The translations under genes and the position numbers were made by a program. DNA of 64,000 nucleotides from Streptomyces griseoviridis (GTDB taxonomy: Bacteria; Actinomycetota; Actinomycetes; Streptomycetales; Streptomycetaceae): contig NZ_CP029078.1 in NCBI RefSeq assembly GCF_005222485.1, positions 2,012,001 to 2,076,000 of the forward strand, given 5' to 3'. This document shows positions 8,711 to 17,774 of this stretch, in pieces (position 1 is the first letter of the stretch; each line of letters starts with the position of its first letter). Below the pieces are notes generated by a model that was not told the origin of the DNA, searched no databases, and worked only from the letters and a program-made list of their open reading frames with translations.

Positions 8711-9346
8711 TCAGGCCGCCGCCGGCCGGGCCGCGACCATCCGCAGCACGAGGTCGGCGTAGAGCGCGCCGACCTCGTCCGGGGTGCGCGGGCCCCCGAC
8801 GTTGAACCAGCGGGCGACGTCGATGCAGAGCGAGAGGATCGCGAGGGTGGTGCCCTGCACGTCGGGGACGTCGAAGTCGCCCGCGGCCACGCCCTCCTCG
8901 ACGATCCCGCGGACCTCCGCGTCGACCTGCCGGCGCAGCGCGAGGATCTCGGCGCGGGCGTCGGGCCCGAGCGCGTCGAGTTCGTACTGCACGACCCGGG
9001 CGGTGGTGCGCCGGCCTGCGTGCCAGCGGACGAAGGAGCGGACGGCCTCGGCGAGCCGCTCGGCCGGGCTGCCCTCGGCGCGGGCCGCGGTGCGCAGGAT
9101 GTCCAGTGCCTTGTCGTGGCCGATCCGGCTGATCCGGTGGAGGAGTTCCTCCTTGGTCTTGTAGTGGATGTAGAGCGCGGCCGGGCTCATGCCGGCCCGG
9201 CCCGCGATGTCGCGGGTCGTGGTGGCGTGGTAGCCGCGCTCGGCGAAGGCCTCCACCGCGGCGACGAGCAGGCGCCTGGCCGCGTCAGGGGTGACCTGCT
9301 CCCACGGCTCGACCTCGCCGCCGGTCGTCTCCTGCGCCGTACTCAT
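8711..9346 (-). CDS. TetR-family regulator, probable repressor of maoC and itself
   Basis: 211 residues. The N-terminal TetR helix-turn-helix is clear at residues ~25-70 (AFAERGYHATTTRDIAGRAGMSPAALYIHYKTKEELL); the remainder is the all-helical ligand domain. It converges on maoC, 22 bp between stops. Palindromes of one family lie upstream of maoC (8176-8191) and upstream of this gene (9395-9410), which supports autoregulation and control of maoC. Fatty acyl-CoA is a plausible ligand by context only. Confidence 0.9.
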   Translation of the reverse strand: MSTAQETTGGEVEPWEQVTPDAARRLLVAAVEAFAERGYHATTTRDIAGRAGMSPAALYIHYKTKEELLHRISRIGHDKALDILRTAARAEGSPAERLAEAVRSFVRWHAGRRTTARVVQYELDALGPDARAEILALRRQVDAEVRGIVEEGVAAGDFDVPDVQGTTLAILSLCIDVARWFNVGGPRTPDEVGALYADLVLRMVAARPAAA

Positions 9347-9394
9347 CGCTGGCCTGCCCCTCTCGCCGACATCCGCCCCACCATACCGCCGAAG

Positions 9395-9410
9395 GTGAGC
9401 GCCCGCTTAG
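9395..9410 (-). promoter_or_regulatory. TetR-type operator upstream of tetR (8711-9346)
   Basis: GTGAGCGCCCGCTTAG matches the maoC operator at 11 of 16 positions, keeping the full GCTTAG arm. It lies 49-64 bp upstream of the tetR start, near the -35 expected for a TATGGT -10 (minus strand, 9380-9385). Confidence 0.55.
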
Positions 9411-9499
9411 CGTGCCGTCCGCCGGAGTGCGCCGGGCCGCCGAGGCGCGGGAGGTCGCGGGGCGGGAGTCGCCAAGGTGCGGGCGGCCGCGCGGGGCGG

Positions 9500-9745
9500 T
9501 CAGAACTTCTCGAAGGGGCCGTGCGGGCGGTGCGCGGACTCCTGGCGGTCCCTGATCACCTTGGCGAGGGTGAAGGACGAGGTGACCAGGTAGAGGACGG
9601 CGATGGCGAGGAAGGCGCGCACCCAGGCGTCGGCGTGCAGCCGGAAGATGCCGACGGCGGTCGCGGCCATGGCGACGGAGAAGGAGGCGACGGCCTGGCC
9701 GTAGAAGGCCGCCGTGTTCTGCTGCTTGCCCGAGGTGTCAGTCAT
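9500..9745 (-). CDS. YiaA/YiaB-family small membrane protein
   Basis: 81 residues. Two hydrophobic segments (about 16-34 and 42-60) make the two-helix YiaA/B domain, with the typical AFYGQAVASFSVAMAATAVGI start. The C-terminus is charged and cytoplasmic (RDRQESAHRPHG). Function is not known for the family. It is 60 bp downstream of the acyl-CoA dehydrogenase gene on the same strand and may be co-transcribed. Confidence 0.82.
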   Translation of the reverse strand: MTDTSGKQQNTAAFYGQAVASFSVAMAATAVGIFRLHADAWVRAFLAIAVLYLVTSSFTLAKVIRDRQESAHRPHGPFEKF

Positions 9746-9805
9746 GCCGACAGCATCGGCCGACCCCGCCGCGTGCGGTATCCGCCCAGCTACTCAGCCG
9801 GCTAC

Positions 9806-10957
9806 TCAGAACGCCGAGACACCGGTCAGGGCGCGGCCGATGAGCAGCTTCTGGATCTGGCTGGTGCCCTCGTAGAGGGTCATCACCCGGGCGTCCCGCA
9901 GCAGTTTGCCGACCGGGTACTCGTCGATGTAGCCGTAGCCGCCGAAGACCTGGAGGGCGTTGTTGGCGGCGCGCACCGCGGCCTCCGAGGCGAACAGCTT
10001 GGCCTTGGAGGACTCGACGGCGAACGGCTCGCCGCGGTCGACCAGATCGGCGACCCGCCAGGTCAGCAGCCGGGCCGCGTCCACGTCGACGGCGATGTCG
10101 CTGATCAGCTCCTGCACCAGTTGGTGTTGGGCGATGGGCTTGCCGAACTGCTCGCGCTCGCCCGCGTACCGCACGGCCGCGTCCAGGGCGGCCTGGGCGA
10201 TGCCGACGCAGCCCGCCGCCACCGACATCCGCCCCTTGGCGAGGGCCGACATGGCGACCGAGAAGCCCTTGCCCTCCGGGCCGAGCATCGCGGAGGCCGG
10301 CACCCGGACGCCGTCGAAAACCAGTTCGGCGGTGGCCTGGCCGCGCAGCCCGAGCTTGCCGTGCAGGGTGCGGCGGGTCAGGCCCGGGGTGTCGGCGGGG
10401 ACCAGGAACGCGGAGACGCCCTTGTGGCCCGGGGCGTCGGTGGAGCGGGCGAAGAGCAGGACGACGTCGGCCCAGGTGCCGTTGGTGATGAAGGTCTTGG
10501 TGCCGTCGATGACGTAGGTGTCGCCGTCGCGCACCGCCCGGGTGGTGAGGCTGCCTGCGTCCGATCCGGTGCCGGGTTCGGTGAGGCCGAAGGAGCCGAC
10601 GTACTCGCCGGCCGTGAGCCCCGGCAGCCAGCGCCGCTTCTGCTCCTCGTCGCCCCAGGCGGCGACGGTCTTGGCGACCAGGCCGAGGGAGACCGAGACG
10701 ATGCCGCGCACGGACGAGTCGCCGCGCCCCAGCTCCTCGGTGACCAGGCAGTACGCGAGGTGGTCGCCGCCGCTGCCGCCGTACTCCTCGTCGACGGTGA
10801 GGCCGAGGAAGCCGACCTCGCCGAGCTTCCTCACGATGTCCCGGTCGACGTTCTCGGCCCGGTCCCAGGCGACGACGTGCGGGGCGATCTCGCGGGCCAC
10901 GAAGTCACGGGCGAGCTGCCGTACGGCGCTCTGCTCCTCGCTGAGCTCCAGGTTCAT
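9806..10957 (-). CDS. Acyl-CoA dehydrogenase
   Basis: 383 residues, full length. FAD-binding and fold motifs are intact: FGLTEPGTGSD, the middle beta domain, and QLVQELISDIAVDVDAAR. The catalytic base is Glu363 in TLYEGTSQIQ, the position used by short- and medium-chain enzymes. It oxidises acyl-CoA to 2-enoyl-CoA, the substrate class of the nearby MaoC hydratase. A 19-bp palindrome 30-48 bp upstream is shared with the divergent tetR gene and recurs before the ALDH-ADH operon, suggesting joint control of acyl and alcohol/aldehyde oxidation. Confidence 0.94.
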   Translation of the reverse strand: MNLELSEEQSAVRQLARDFVAREIAPHVVAWDRAENVDRDIVRKLGEVGFLGLTVDEEYGGSGGDHLAYCLVTEELGRGDSSVRGIVSVSLGLVAKTVAAWGDEEQKRRWLPGLTAGEYVGSFGLTEPGTGSDAGSLTTRAVRDGDTYVIDGTKTFITNGTWADVVLLFARSTDAPGHKGVSAFLVPADTPGLTRRTLHGKLGLRGQATAELVFDGVRVPASAMLGPEGKGFSVAMSALAKGRMSVAAGCVGIAQAALDAAVRYAGEREQFGKPIAQHQLVQELISDIAVDVDAARLLTWRVADLVDRGEPFAVESSKAKLFASEAAVRAANNALQVFGGYGYIDEYPVGKLLRDARVMTLYEGTSQIQKLLIGRALTGVSAF

Positions 10958-10986
10958 GCCGAGTCACCCCACTGGGACGTGCCCTT

Positions 10987-11005
10987 AAATTAGCACTGCT
11001 AGTTT
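10987..11005. promoter_or_regulatory. TetR operator between acyl-CoA dehydrogenase and tetR
   Basis: AAATTAGCACTGCTAGTTT, a 19-bp palindrome with 9-bp arms and one mismatch. It covers the likely -35 region of the leaderless tetR promoter (TACTAT at 11019-11024) and sits just upstream of the acyl-CoA dehydrogenase gene. The same motif is found at 16351-16369 (15 of 19 identical in the best orientation). Confidence 0.8.
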
Positions 11006-11031
11006 GTGGTCGCAGCCCTACTATGTGCGCC

Positions 11032-11679
11032 ATGGCCCGACCGCGCAAGCCCCTCCTCAGCACCGACCGCATCGTCTCGACCGCCCGCGCGCTGGTCGAC
11101 GCGGAGGGGCTCGCGGCCGTCTCCACCCGCCGGCTGGCCGCCGAGCTGGGGGTGAGCGGGCCGTCCCTCTACAACCACTTCCGCACCAAGGACGAGATCC
11201 TGGAGGCGGTCGCCGACTCGGTGAGCGCCCAGGTCGACCTGTCGATGTTCGAGGACGGCAGGCAGTGGCGGACCGCTTTGCGCGACTGGGCGGTCTCCTA
11301 CCGGGCCGCGCTGCGCGACCACCCGAACATCGTCCCGGTACTGGCCCGCGGCCCCGGCCGCCGCCCGGCCGCGCTGCGGCTCGCCGACGCGGTGTACGGC
11401 GCGATGGTCGACGCGGGCTGGCTGCCGGCCCAGGCCACCTCGATCGGCGCGCTGATGCGGTACTTCATCATGGGCTCCGCGCTCGGCTCGTTCGCCGGGG
11501 GCTTCGTCGACGACCAGAGCGCCTACGACCCCGCCGACTACCCCCACCTCGGCCAGGCCCACCTCCTCGCCGACCAGCAGGAGAAGATCGACGAACGGGC
11601 CTTCGAGACCGGCCTGACGGCGCTGCTCGACGGCCTCGCGCAGCAGTACGCGCGGCTGGCCCCGGAGTCGGAGTCCTGA
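11032..11679 (+). CDS. TetR-family regulator, probable controller of ACAD and ALDH-ADH genes
   Basis: 215 residues from this start. N-terminal helix-turn-helix at about residues 27-55 (STRRLAAELGVSGPSLYNHFRTKDEIL), then a TetR C-terminal ligand domain. Two in-frame ATGs exist (11023, 11032). The second lies seven bases after a -10 hexamer TACTAT and gives the usual MARPRKP start, so a leaderless mRNA beginning at 11032 is preferred. The upstream palindrome 10987-11005 and its copy at 16351-16369 are the best candidates for its binding sites. Confidence 0.9.
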   Translation: MARPRKPLLSTDRIVSTARALVDAEGLAAVSTRRLAAELGVSGPSLYNHFRTKDEILEAVADSVSAQVDLSMFEDGRQWRTALRDWAVSYRAALRDHPNIVPVLARGPGRRPAALRLADAVYGAMVDAGWLPAQATSIGALMRYFIMGSALGSFAGGFVDDQSAYDPADYPHLGQAHLLADQQEKIDERAFETGLTALLDGLAQQYARLAPESES

Positions 11680-11737
11680 GTCCGCGCCCCGGCACACTTC
11701 GGTCCCGGCCGAAGCGTCCCGGGCGCATGCTGGACCC

Positions 11738-12448
11738 ATGACCACCAGGGACCCCCGGGCGGCCCGGCTGGCCCGGTTCGCCGGGCTCGTCGCCGACGAG
11801 ACACGCGCCGCCTGCCTCCTCGCCCTCCTCGACGGACGGGCCTGGACCGCGGGTGAGCTGGCCCGGCACGCGGGGGTCGCGCCGTCCACGCTCAGCGGTC
11901 ACCTGGACCGGCTCGTCACCGGCGGGCTGCTCGCCGAGGAACGGCAGGGGCGCCACCGCTACGTACGGCTCGCCGACGCGCGGGCCGCCCAACTGGTGGA
12001 GGAGTTGGCCGCAGGCACCGGCGGCTCCGACCTTCCCGCGCGCGCCGGACTGCGGGCGGCGACCGCCGACTCCGCGATGGCCCGCGCCCGCACCTGCTAC
12101 GACCACCTCGCGGGCCGGCTGGGCGTCGCGGTGACCGACGCCCTCGCCGAGCGCGGCCTGCTGCTGCGGGAGACCGGGTTCGCGCTCACCGACGCGGGTC
12201 TCCGGTGGTTCGCGGCGACCGGAATCCCGCTCGACCGCGCGGGCCGCCGCCCCCTGGCCCGCGCCTGCCTCGACTGGACGGAACGGCGCCCGCACCTCGC
12301 GGGCGCCGCCGGGGCCGCGCTGTGCCGGCACGCCCTGGAGACGGGCTGGTGCGCGCGGATCGGCTCGGAGCGGGCCGTACGGGTGACGCCGACCGGGGAA
12401 GCGGCCCTGCGCGAGCTGCTGGGGGTCACGGCGGAGGCGCTGCGGTGA
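11738..12448 (+). CDS. ArsR-like winged-helix transcriptional regulator
   Basis: 236 residues. The N-terminal ~85 residues form a winged helix (WTAGELARHAGVAPSTLSGHLDRLVTGGLLAEERQGRHRYVRL). It lacks the metal-site CxC of metal-sensing ArsR proteins, so a metal signal is unlikely. The C-terminal region (about 110-236) is helical and may bind a small molecule. No RBS; CATGCT six bases before the ATG may be a leaderless -10. It precedes the EamA permease gene and may control it. Its 3' end is reiterated downstream. Confidence 0.85.
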   Translation: MTTRDPRAARLARFAGLVADETRAACLLALLDGRAWTAGELARHAGVAPSTLSGHLDRLVTGGLLAEERQGRHRYVRLADARAAQLVEELAAGTGGSDLPARAGLRAATADSAMARARTCYDHLAGRLGVAVTDALAERGLLLRETGFALTDAGLRWFAATGIPLDRAGRRPLARACLDWTERRPHLAGAAGAALCRHALETGWCARIGSERAVRVTPTGEAALRELLGVTAEALR

Positions 12449-12651
12449 CGGGCCGCGGACCCCCGCGAGGCACGGCAGCGGGCTGCTGAGGTGCGGGGGC
12501 GGGCCGCTCAGGTGCGGGGGCGGGCGCTGCGGTGACGGCCGCGGGCCTCTGCGGACGGCGGACCGCCGGAGTACCGGCGGAGGCGACGCGGTGACGGCCG
12601 CGCTCTCCTGCGGGCTGCGGGCTGCGGGCTGCGGGCTGCGGGCTGCGGGCC
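12432..12651. repeat. Reiterated 3' end of the ArsR-like gene plus 7-bp tandem repeat
   Basis: The sequence around the stop codon (GAGGCGCTGCGGTGACGG) recurs at 12523-12540 and 12578-12600. Between them GAGGTGCGGGGGCGGGC occurs twice in a row (about 12488-12524). At 12610-12651 the 7-mer GGGCTGC is repeated about five times. This accounts for most of the 371-bp gap before the EamA gene. Confidence 0.7.
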
Positions 12652-12819
12652 GACGGTGCCCGTCCTGTCTCCTGGCCGTCGACCTCCGTACCGCCACCGT
12701 CTCCGTCTCCGCGCCGACCGGCACCAGCACCAGCACCGCTACCGGCGCCCGGCGCCCCTCCACCGCCTCGTCCGAAATCCGCGCGCCCTTCGGCGGCGCC
12801 CCTCCTACGCTCAGGGACC

Positions 12820-13815
12820 ATGATGAACGTCTCCCCCGCCCGCCGGACCGAACTGCTCGCGGCCGGTGCCGCCGTGGTCACCGTCGTGCTCTGGGCCTCC
12901 GCCTTCGTGTCGATCAGGAGCGCGGGAGCCGCCTATCCGCCGGGCGCGCTGGCGCTCGGACGGCTGGCTTCCGGCACGCTGGCGCTGGGGGTGTTGTGCG
13001 CGGTGCGGCGGGTGGGGTGGCCGCCGCGGGCCGCGTGGCGGGGCATCCTCGTCTCCGGTGTCGTCTGGTTCGGGTTCTACATGGTCGCCCTCAACTGGGC
13101 GGAGCAGCGGGTGGACGCCGGTACCGCCGCCCTCGTCGTGAACATCGGGCCGATCCTCATCGCGCTCCTCGGCAACCGGCTGCTCGGCGACCCGATGCCG
13201 CCCCGGCTGCTGGCGGGCATGGCGGTGTCGTTCGCCGGGGCGGTGACCGTGGGCCTGTCGATGTCGGGGGACGGCGGGTCGTCGGTGCTCGGGGTGGTGA
13301 TGTGTCTGCTGGCCGCCGTCGCCTACGCGGCCGGTGTCGTCGCGCAGAAGCCCGCGCTGGGCAGCGCGAGCCCGTTGCAGGTGACGACGTTCGGCTGTCT
13401 GGTCGGGACCCTGGGCTGTCTGCCGTTCACGGGGCAGTTGGCGCGGGGCCTCGCGGACGCGCCTGTGTCGGCGACCCTCAACATGGTGTACCTGGGCGTC
13501 TTCCCGACCGCCCTCGCCTTCACCACCTGGGCGTACGCGCTGGCCCGTACGACCGCGAGCCGGATGGGCGCGACCACGTACGCGGTGCCCGCCCTCGTCG
13601 TCCTGATGTCGTGGCTGCTGCTCGGCGAGGTGCCGGGCCTGCTGACGCTGGCGGGCGGGCTGCTCTGCCTGGCGGGGGTCGCGGTGTCCCGGTCCCGGCC
13701 GAGGACGCGCGTCGACGGCGAACTCCGCGCGCGGAGTGCGGAGTTGCCCGCGTCCTCGGGGGAACGCCGCGCGGAGGAGGCCGGGTCGGCGGCCCCTCCG
13801 GCGGAACGGGATTAG
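12820..13815 (+). CDS. EamA/DMT-superfamily permease
   Basis: 331 residues with about ten hydrophobic segments arranged as two EamA repeats (ALWASAFVSIRSAG near the N-terminus; second repeat from about residue 155). This family exports or takes up metabolites such as amino acids; the substrate cannot be read. The C-terminal 40 residues are hydrophilic and poorly conserved in composition. TACGCT (12806-12811) lies eight bases before the first of two adjacent ATGs, suggesting a leaderless mRNA. It converges on the ADH gene with 13 bp between stops. Confidence 0.9.
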   Translation: MMNVSPARRTELLAAGAAVVTVVLWASAFVSIRSAGAAYPPGALALGRLASGTLALGVLCAVRRVGWPPRAAWRGILVSGVVWFGFYMVALNWAEQRVDAGTAALVVNIGPILIALLGNRLLGDPMPPRLLAGMAVSFAGAVTVGLSMSGDGGSSVLGVVMCLLAAVAYAAGVVAQKPALGSASPLQVTTFGCLVGTLGCLPFTGQLARGLADAPVSATLNMVYLGVFPTALAFTTWAYALARTTASRMGATTYAVPALVVLMSWLLLGEVPGLLTLAGGLLCLAGVAVSRSRPRTRVDGELRARSAELPASSGERRAEEAGSAAPPAERD

Positions 13816-13828
13816 GCGGGGCGCTCGT

Positions 13829-14911
13829 TCAGAAGACCACGAGCGCTCGGCCGCCCTTGCCCGCGAGCATGTTCTCGAAGGCCGCCGGGATGCCGTCGAG
13901 GCCGATCCGTTCCGTCACCAGGGCGCCCAGGTCGAGGCGGCCCGCGCGGACGTGTCCGGCGAGGACCGGGAGGTCGCGGGCGGGGTCGGCGTTGCCGTAC
14001 ACGCAGCCCGCCAGGGTGCGGCCCCAGTGGAAGATCTCCAGGGCGTTGAAGGTGACCTGCTGGTCCTTGCCGCCGATGCCGACGACGGTGGTGCGGCCGC
14101 CGCGCCGGGTGGAGTCCCAGGCGGTCCTGATGGTGGTGGCGCGGCCCACGCACTCGATCGCCGCGTCCACGCCCTGCTTCCCGGTGAGGGCGCGGATCTC
14201 GCGGGCCGTGGTGTCGGAGGCGACCAGGTAGTCGGTGGCTCCGGCGGCCCGCGCCAACTCCTCCTTGCGCGGGGAGACATCGACGGCGACGATCCGTGCG
14301 GCGCCCGCGATCCTGGCCGCCTGGAGGGCCGCGAGCCCCACCCCCCCGACGCCGAACACGGCGACCGTCTCACCCGCGCGGACCCGGGCGGAGTGGACGA
14401 CCGCGCCGTAGCCGGTGAGGACCGCGCAGCCGAGGAGGGCCCCGTCGGTGAGGGGGATGCCGTCGGGCAGCGGCAGCAGACAGGAAGCGGCGACGACGGT
14501 CTCCTCGGCGAACGCGGCGACGTTCAGGCCGGGGTGGAGGTCGGCGCCGTCGTCGGCGCGGTGGGCGTACACGTCGGCGGCGCCCGCCAGGGCGTTGGCG
14601 CACAGCCAGACCTCGCCGAGCGAGCAGGCGTGGCAACGGCCGCAGGCGGGAGCCCAGTTGAGGACGACCTGGTCGCCGGGGGCGACGCCGGTGACGTCCT
14701 CGCCGACGGCGACGACCGTGCCGGCGCCCTCGTGGCCGAGGACCGCGGGGACCGGTACCCGCATGGTGCCGTCGGAGAGGGAGAGGTCGGAGTGGCAGAC
14801 GCCGGCGGCGGCGAGCCGGACCCGGACCCGGCCGGGGCCAGGCGCGGGCAGGGCGATGTCGGTGACCTCCAGGGGGGCGCCGACGGCGGGCAGAACGGCT
14901 GCGCGAACCAT
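13829..14911 (-). CDS. Zinc-dependent alcohol dehydrogenase (MDR family)
   Basis: 360 residues. Catalytic zinc ligands Cys39 and His60-Glu61 (GHEGAG) are present. The structural zinc lobe is complete (Cys90, Cys93, Cys96, Cys104). The coenzyme site is GVGGVG near residues 188-193 followed by an acidic residue (VAVDVS), indicating NAD. It is the second gene of a two-gene operon, 10 bp after the ALDH gene. Together they would oxidise an alcohol to its acid. An operator upstream of the ALDH gene links the pair to the TetR at 11032. Confidence 0.93.
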   Translation of the reverse strand: MVRAAVLPAVGAPLEVTDIALPAPGPGRVRVRLAAAGVCHSDLSLSDGTMRVPVPAVLGHEGAGTVVAVGEDVTGVAPGDQVVLNWAPACGRCHACSLGEVWLCANALAGAADVYAHRADDGADLHPGLNVAAFAEETVVAASCLLPLPDGIPLTDGALLGCAVLTGYGAVVHSARVRAGETVAVFGVGGVGLAALQAARIAGAARIVAVDVSPRKEELARAAGATDYLVASDTTAREIRALTGKQGVDAAIECVGRATTIRTAWDSTRRGGRTTVVGIGGKDQQVTFNALEIFHWGRTLAGCVYGNADPARDLPVLAGHVRAGRLDLGALVTERIGLDGIPAAFENMLAGKGGRALVVF

Positions 14912-14921
14912 GCGAACGCTC

Positions 14922-16310
14922 CTAGAACTGGAGGGACTTGGTCTGGAGGAACTCGGCGAGGCCGTGCGTGCCGAGTTCCCTGCCCACGCCTGACTGCTTG
15001 TGGCCGCCGAAGGGGGCGAGGGGGTTGAACCGTCCGCCGTTGATGTCGACCTGCCCGGTCTCCATCCGGCGGGCGAAGGCGGCGGCCGCCGCGTCGTCGG
15101 CCGCCCAGACGGCTCCGGACAGGCCGTAGACGGTGCCGTTGGCGATGCGCAGGGCGTCCTCCTCGTCCTCGTAGCGCAGCATCGTCAGGACCGGGCCGAA
15201 GATCTCCTCCTGGGCGACGGTCATGTCGGGGGTGACGTCGGCGAGGACGGTGGGGCTGACGAAGTAGCCGCGCGGGTGCGGGGACTCGGTGCCGCCCGCG
15301 ACCAGCCTGGCGCCCTCGGCGACGCCCTTGTCGATGTAACCGCGCACCCTGGCCCGCTGGGTGGCGTTCACCACCGGGCCGATCCGGTCGCCGTACTTGG
15401 CGGCGGCCGTCGCGGCGAGGGTCACCGCCTGCTCGTACTCGTCGCGGTGGACGAGCATCCTGGTCCACGCGCTGCACGTCTGCCCGGAGTTGGACATGAC
15501 GTTGGCGACCCCGACGTTGACCGCGCGGGCGAGGTCCGCGCCGGGCAGGATGACGTTGGCCGACTTGCCGCCGAGTTCCAGGGCGACCCTCTTGACCGCC
15601 GCGCCCGCGAGCGCGCCGATGCGCCGGCCGACGGCGGTGGAGCCGGTGAAGGACACCAGGTCGACGCCCGGGTGCTCGACGAGGGCCTGTCCCGCGACCG
15701 GGCCGCGCCCGGTGACCAGGTTGAAGACGCCCGCGGGCACCCCCGCCTCGTGCACCGTCTCGGCGAACAGCTGGGCGACCAGCGGGGTGTCCTCGGCGGG
15801 CTTGAGGACGACGGTGCAGCCGGCCGCGAGCGCGGGGGCGACCTTGGCGACGATCTGGTGCAGCGGGTAGTTCCAGGGGGTGATCGCACCGACCACGCCG
15901 ACCGGCTCCAGCAGGACGGTGGAGTTGCCCGTCCTCTCCTCGAAGGCATGGGTCGCGGCGAGTTCGGCGTACGAGCCGGCCACGGCGATCGGCAGGGCCG
16001 CGTGGACGGACCGCGAGAACGGCAGCGGTGAGCCGAGTTCGGCGGTGACCGTCTCGGCGATCTCGTCCTCGCGGGCGGCCAGCGCGTCCCGCAGCGCGGC
16101 GAGCCGGGCGGCGCGCTCGGCGGGCGGGGTCGCGGCCCAGCCGGGGAGCGCGGCGCGGGCGGCCCGCACGGCGGCGTCGATGTCGGAGGCGTCGCCCGCC
16201 GGGACCCGGCCGATGACCTGCTCGTCGGCCGGGTTCACGACCTCGATGGTGTCCGCCCCCGCGGCGGGGCGCCAGGCGCCGTCGAGGTACATGCCGTCGT
16301 GTGCCTTCAT
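14922..16310 (-). CDS. NAD(P)-dependent aldehyde dehydrogenase
   Basis: 462 residues. The catalytic residues are present: Glu245 in [11 protein letters not shown] and nucleophile Cys279 in [17 protein letters not shown] and FTGST nucleotide-binding motifs are in place. First gene of the ALDH-ADH operon. A 19-bp TetR-type operator (16351-16369) lies 41-59 bp upstream, nearly the same as the site between the acyl-CoA dehydrogenase and tetR genes 5 kb away. Substrate is unassigned; a medium-chain or branched aldehyde fits the context. Confidence 0.94.
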   Translation of the reverse strand: MKAHDGMYLDGAWRPAAGADTIEVVNPADEQVIGRVPAGDASDIDAAVRAARAALPGWAATPPAERAARLAALRDALAAREDEIAETVTAELGSPLPFSRSVHAALPIAVAGSYAELAATHAFEERTGNSTVLLEPVGVVGAITPWNYPLHQIVAKVAPALAAGCTVVLKPAEDTPLVAQLFAETVHEAGVPAGVFNLVTGRGPVAGQALVEHPGVDLVSFTGSTAVGRRIGALAGAAVKRVALELGGKSANVILPGADLARAVNVGVANVMSNSGQTCSAWTRMLVHRDEYEQAVTLAATAAAKYGDRIGPVVNATQRARVRGYIDKGVAEGARLVAGGTESPHPRGYFVSPTVLADVTPDMTVAQEEIFGPVLTMLRYEDEEDALRIANGTVYGLSGAVWAADDAAAAAFARRMETGQVDINGGRFNPLAPFGGHKQSGVGRELGTHGLAEFLQTKSLQF

Positions 16311-16350
16311 CGTGCGTCCTCCCGGGCGGGTACGTCGTCGTCCGCCTCAT

Positions 16351-16369
16351 AAACTAGCGGCGATAGTTT
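16351..16369. promoter_or_regulatory. Second copy of the 19-bp TetR operator, upstream of ALDH-ADH
   Basis: AAACTAGCGGCGATAGTTT, 9-bp arms with one mismatch and a single central base. In the reverse orientation of 10987-11005 it is identical at 15 of 19 positions and has the same geometry. Confidence 0.78.
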
Positions 16370-16439
16370 TCCGGCGCCAGAGATGCAGGGCACCGCGTGC
16401 CACCCGGTGCCCGCCCAGGACGTCACCCGCCCCGCGTAA

Positions 16440-17774
16440 TCACTCGTCCAGGTCCGGCAGCCGGGCCGGCGCCGGGGAGATCCGTTCACCGTGCTGGTCG
16501 AAGACGAAGAGATGCGCGATGTCGACGAGCAGCGGCACCTGCATGCCGTGCCTGAGGTCGATGTCCGGCGTGGTCCGCACCACCAGATCGCCGGGCAGGC
16601 GGGGCTCGGCGGGCCTGGGAGCGGTGTCCGGCGGATCGTCCAGCGCGACGACGGGCCCGGCCCGCAGCGATCCGGCCCGCTCCCTGAGCCGGTCCAGGAC
16701 CCCCGACCCCTCGCGGCGCCGCCGCCGCGAGGGACGGGCGACCGGGCGCGGCGCCTCCAGATCGGGCACGACGGCCGCCTGCGAGCCGGTGTTGAAGTGC
16801 ACCAGGACCTCGTGGCCCTGGAACTCGACGTGCTCGACGAGACCGGTGAGCACCGCCTCCCCCGGCCGCGCGTCGGCGCGCTTGGCGATACGGATCGCCT
16901 CCGAGCGCAGTCCGACGATGACCTCGCGGCCCTGCTGCACCCGCAGCAACTGGTGGTCGAGGGAGAGGGGTTCGGGCAGCCGCAGGAACTGCTTGCCGAG
17001 GCTGATGGTCATCGCGCCGTCCAGCGGGGCACGGACCAGGCCGCGCAGCAGGTTGATGCGCGGGGTGCCGATGAAGGCGGCGACGAAGACGTTGCGGGGC
17101 AGGGCGTACACCGAGCGGGGGCTGCCGACCTGCTGGAGGACGCCGCCGCGCAGCACCGCTACCCGGTCCCCGAGCGACATGGCCTCCGCCTGGTCATGGG
17201 TGACATACACCGTGGTGACGCCCAATTCACGGGTGAGGCGGGCTATTTCGGCGCGCAGATGGTTGCGGAGCTTGGCGTCCAGGTTGGACAGCGGCTCGTC
17301 CATCAGGAAGACGGAGGGGTGGCGGGCGATGGCCCGGCCCATGGCGACGCGCTGGCGTTCGCCGCCGGAGAGCTGGCCCGGGTAGCGGTCGAGGAGGTCC
17401 TCGATGCCGAGCATGCGGGCGGTGGCGTCGACCCGCGGGCCCGGGTCCGCGCCGGGGTTCTCGACGCGCAGCGGGAAGCCGATGTTGCCGCGGCTCGTCA
17501 TGTTCGGGTAGAGCGCGAAGTTCTGGAAGACCATCGCGACGTCGCGCTCGGCCGGGATCAGATGGTTCGCGTACTCGCCGTCGAGCAGCAACTGCCCCTC
17601 GGTGACCTCCTCCAGGCCGGCGATCATTCTGAGGACGGTGGATTTGCCGCACCCCGAGGGACCGAGCAGGACGAGGAACTCGCCGGGTGCGATGTCCAAC
17701 GACAGCCGGTCCACCACGCGGACGCCCCGCGTGTAGGTCTTGCTCACGTCGTGCAGAGAGATGGCGCGTGTCAT
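16440..17774 (-). CDS. MsiK/UgpC-like ABC transporter ATPase
   Basis: 444 residues. Walker A GPSGCGKST (residues 38-46), Q-loop VFQNFALYPNM, signature LSGGERQRVAMG (135-146), Walker B VFLMDEP (Asp159, Glu160) and the switch His in THDQAEAM. A C-terminal TOBE-type regulatory region follows, as in ATPases that power sugar importers. It is longer than usual (about 370-380 residues) because of an Arg/Pro-rich insertion around residues 345-395. No permease or binding-protein gene is adjacent, so like MsiK it may serve distant transporters. The ATG is chosen because the frame upstream has no protein character. Confidence 0.88.
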   Translation of the reverse strand: MTRAISLHDVSKTYTRGVRVVDRLSLDIAPGEFLVLLGPSGCGKSTVLRMIAGLEEVTEGQLLLDGEYANHLIPAERDVAMVFQNFALYPNMTSRGNIGFPLRVENPGADPGPRVDATARMLGIEDLLDRYPGQLSGGERQRVAMGRAIARHPSVFLMDEPLSNLDAKLRNHLRAEIARLTRELGVTTVYVTHDQAEAMSLGDRVAVLRGGVLQQVGSPRSVYALPRNVFVAAFIGTPRINLLRGLVRAPLDGAMTISLGKQFLRLPEPLSLDHQLLRVQQGREVIVGLRSEAIRIAKRADARPGEAVLTGLVEHVEFQGHEVLVHFNTGSQAAVVPDLEAPRPVARPSRRRRREGSGVLDRLRERAGSLRAGPVVALDDPPDTAPRPAEPRLPGDLVVRTTPDIDLRHGMQVPLLVDIAHLFVFDQHGERISPAPARLPDLDE

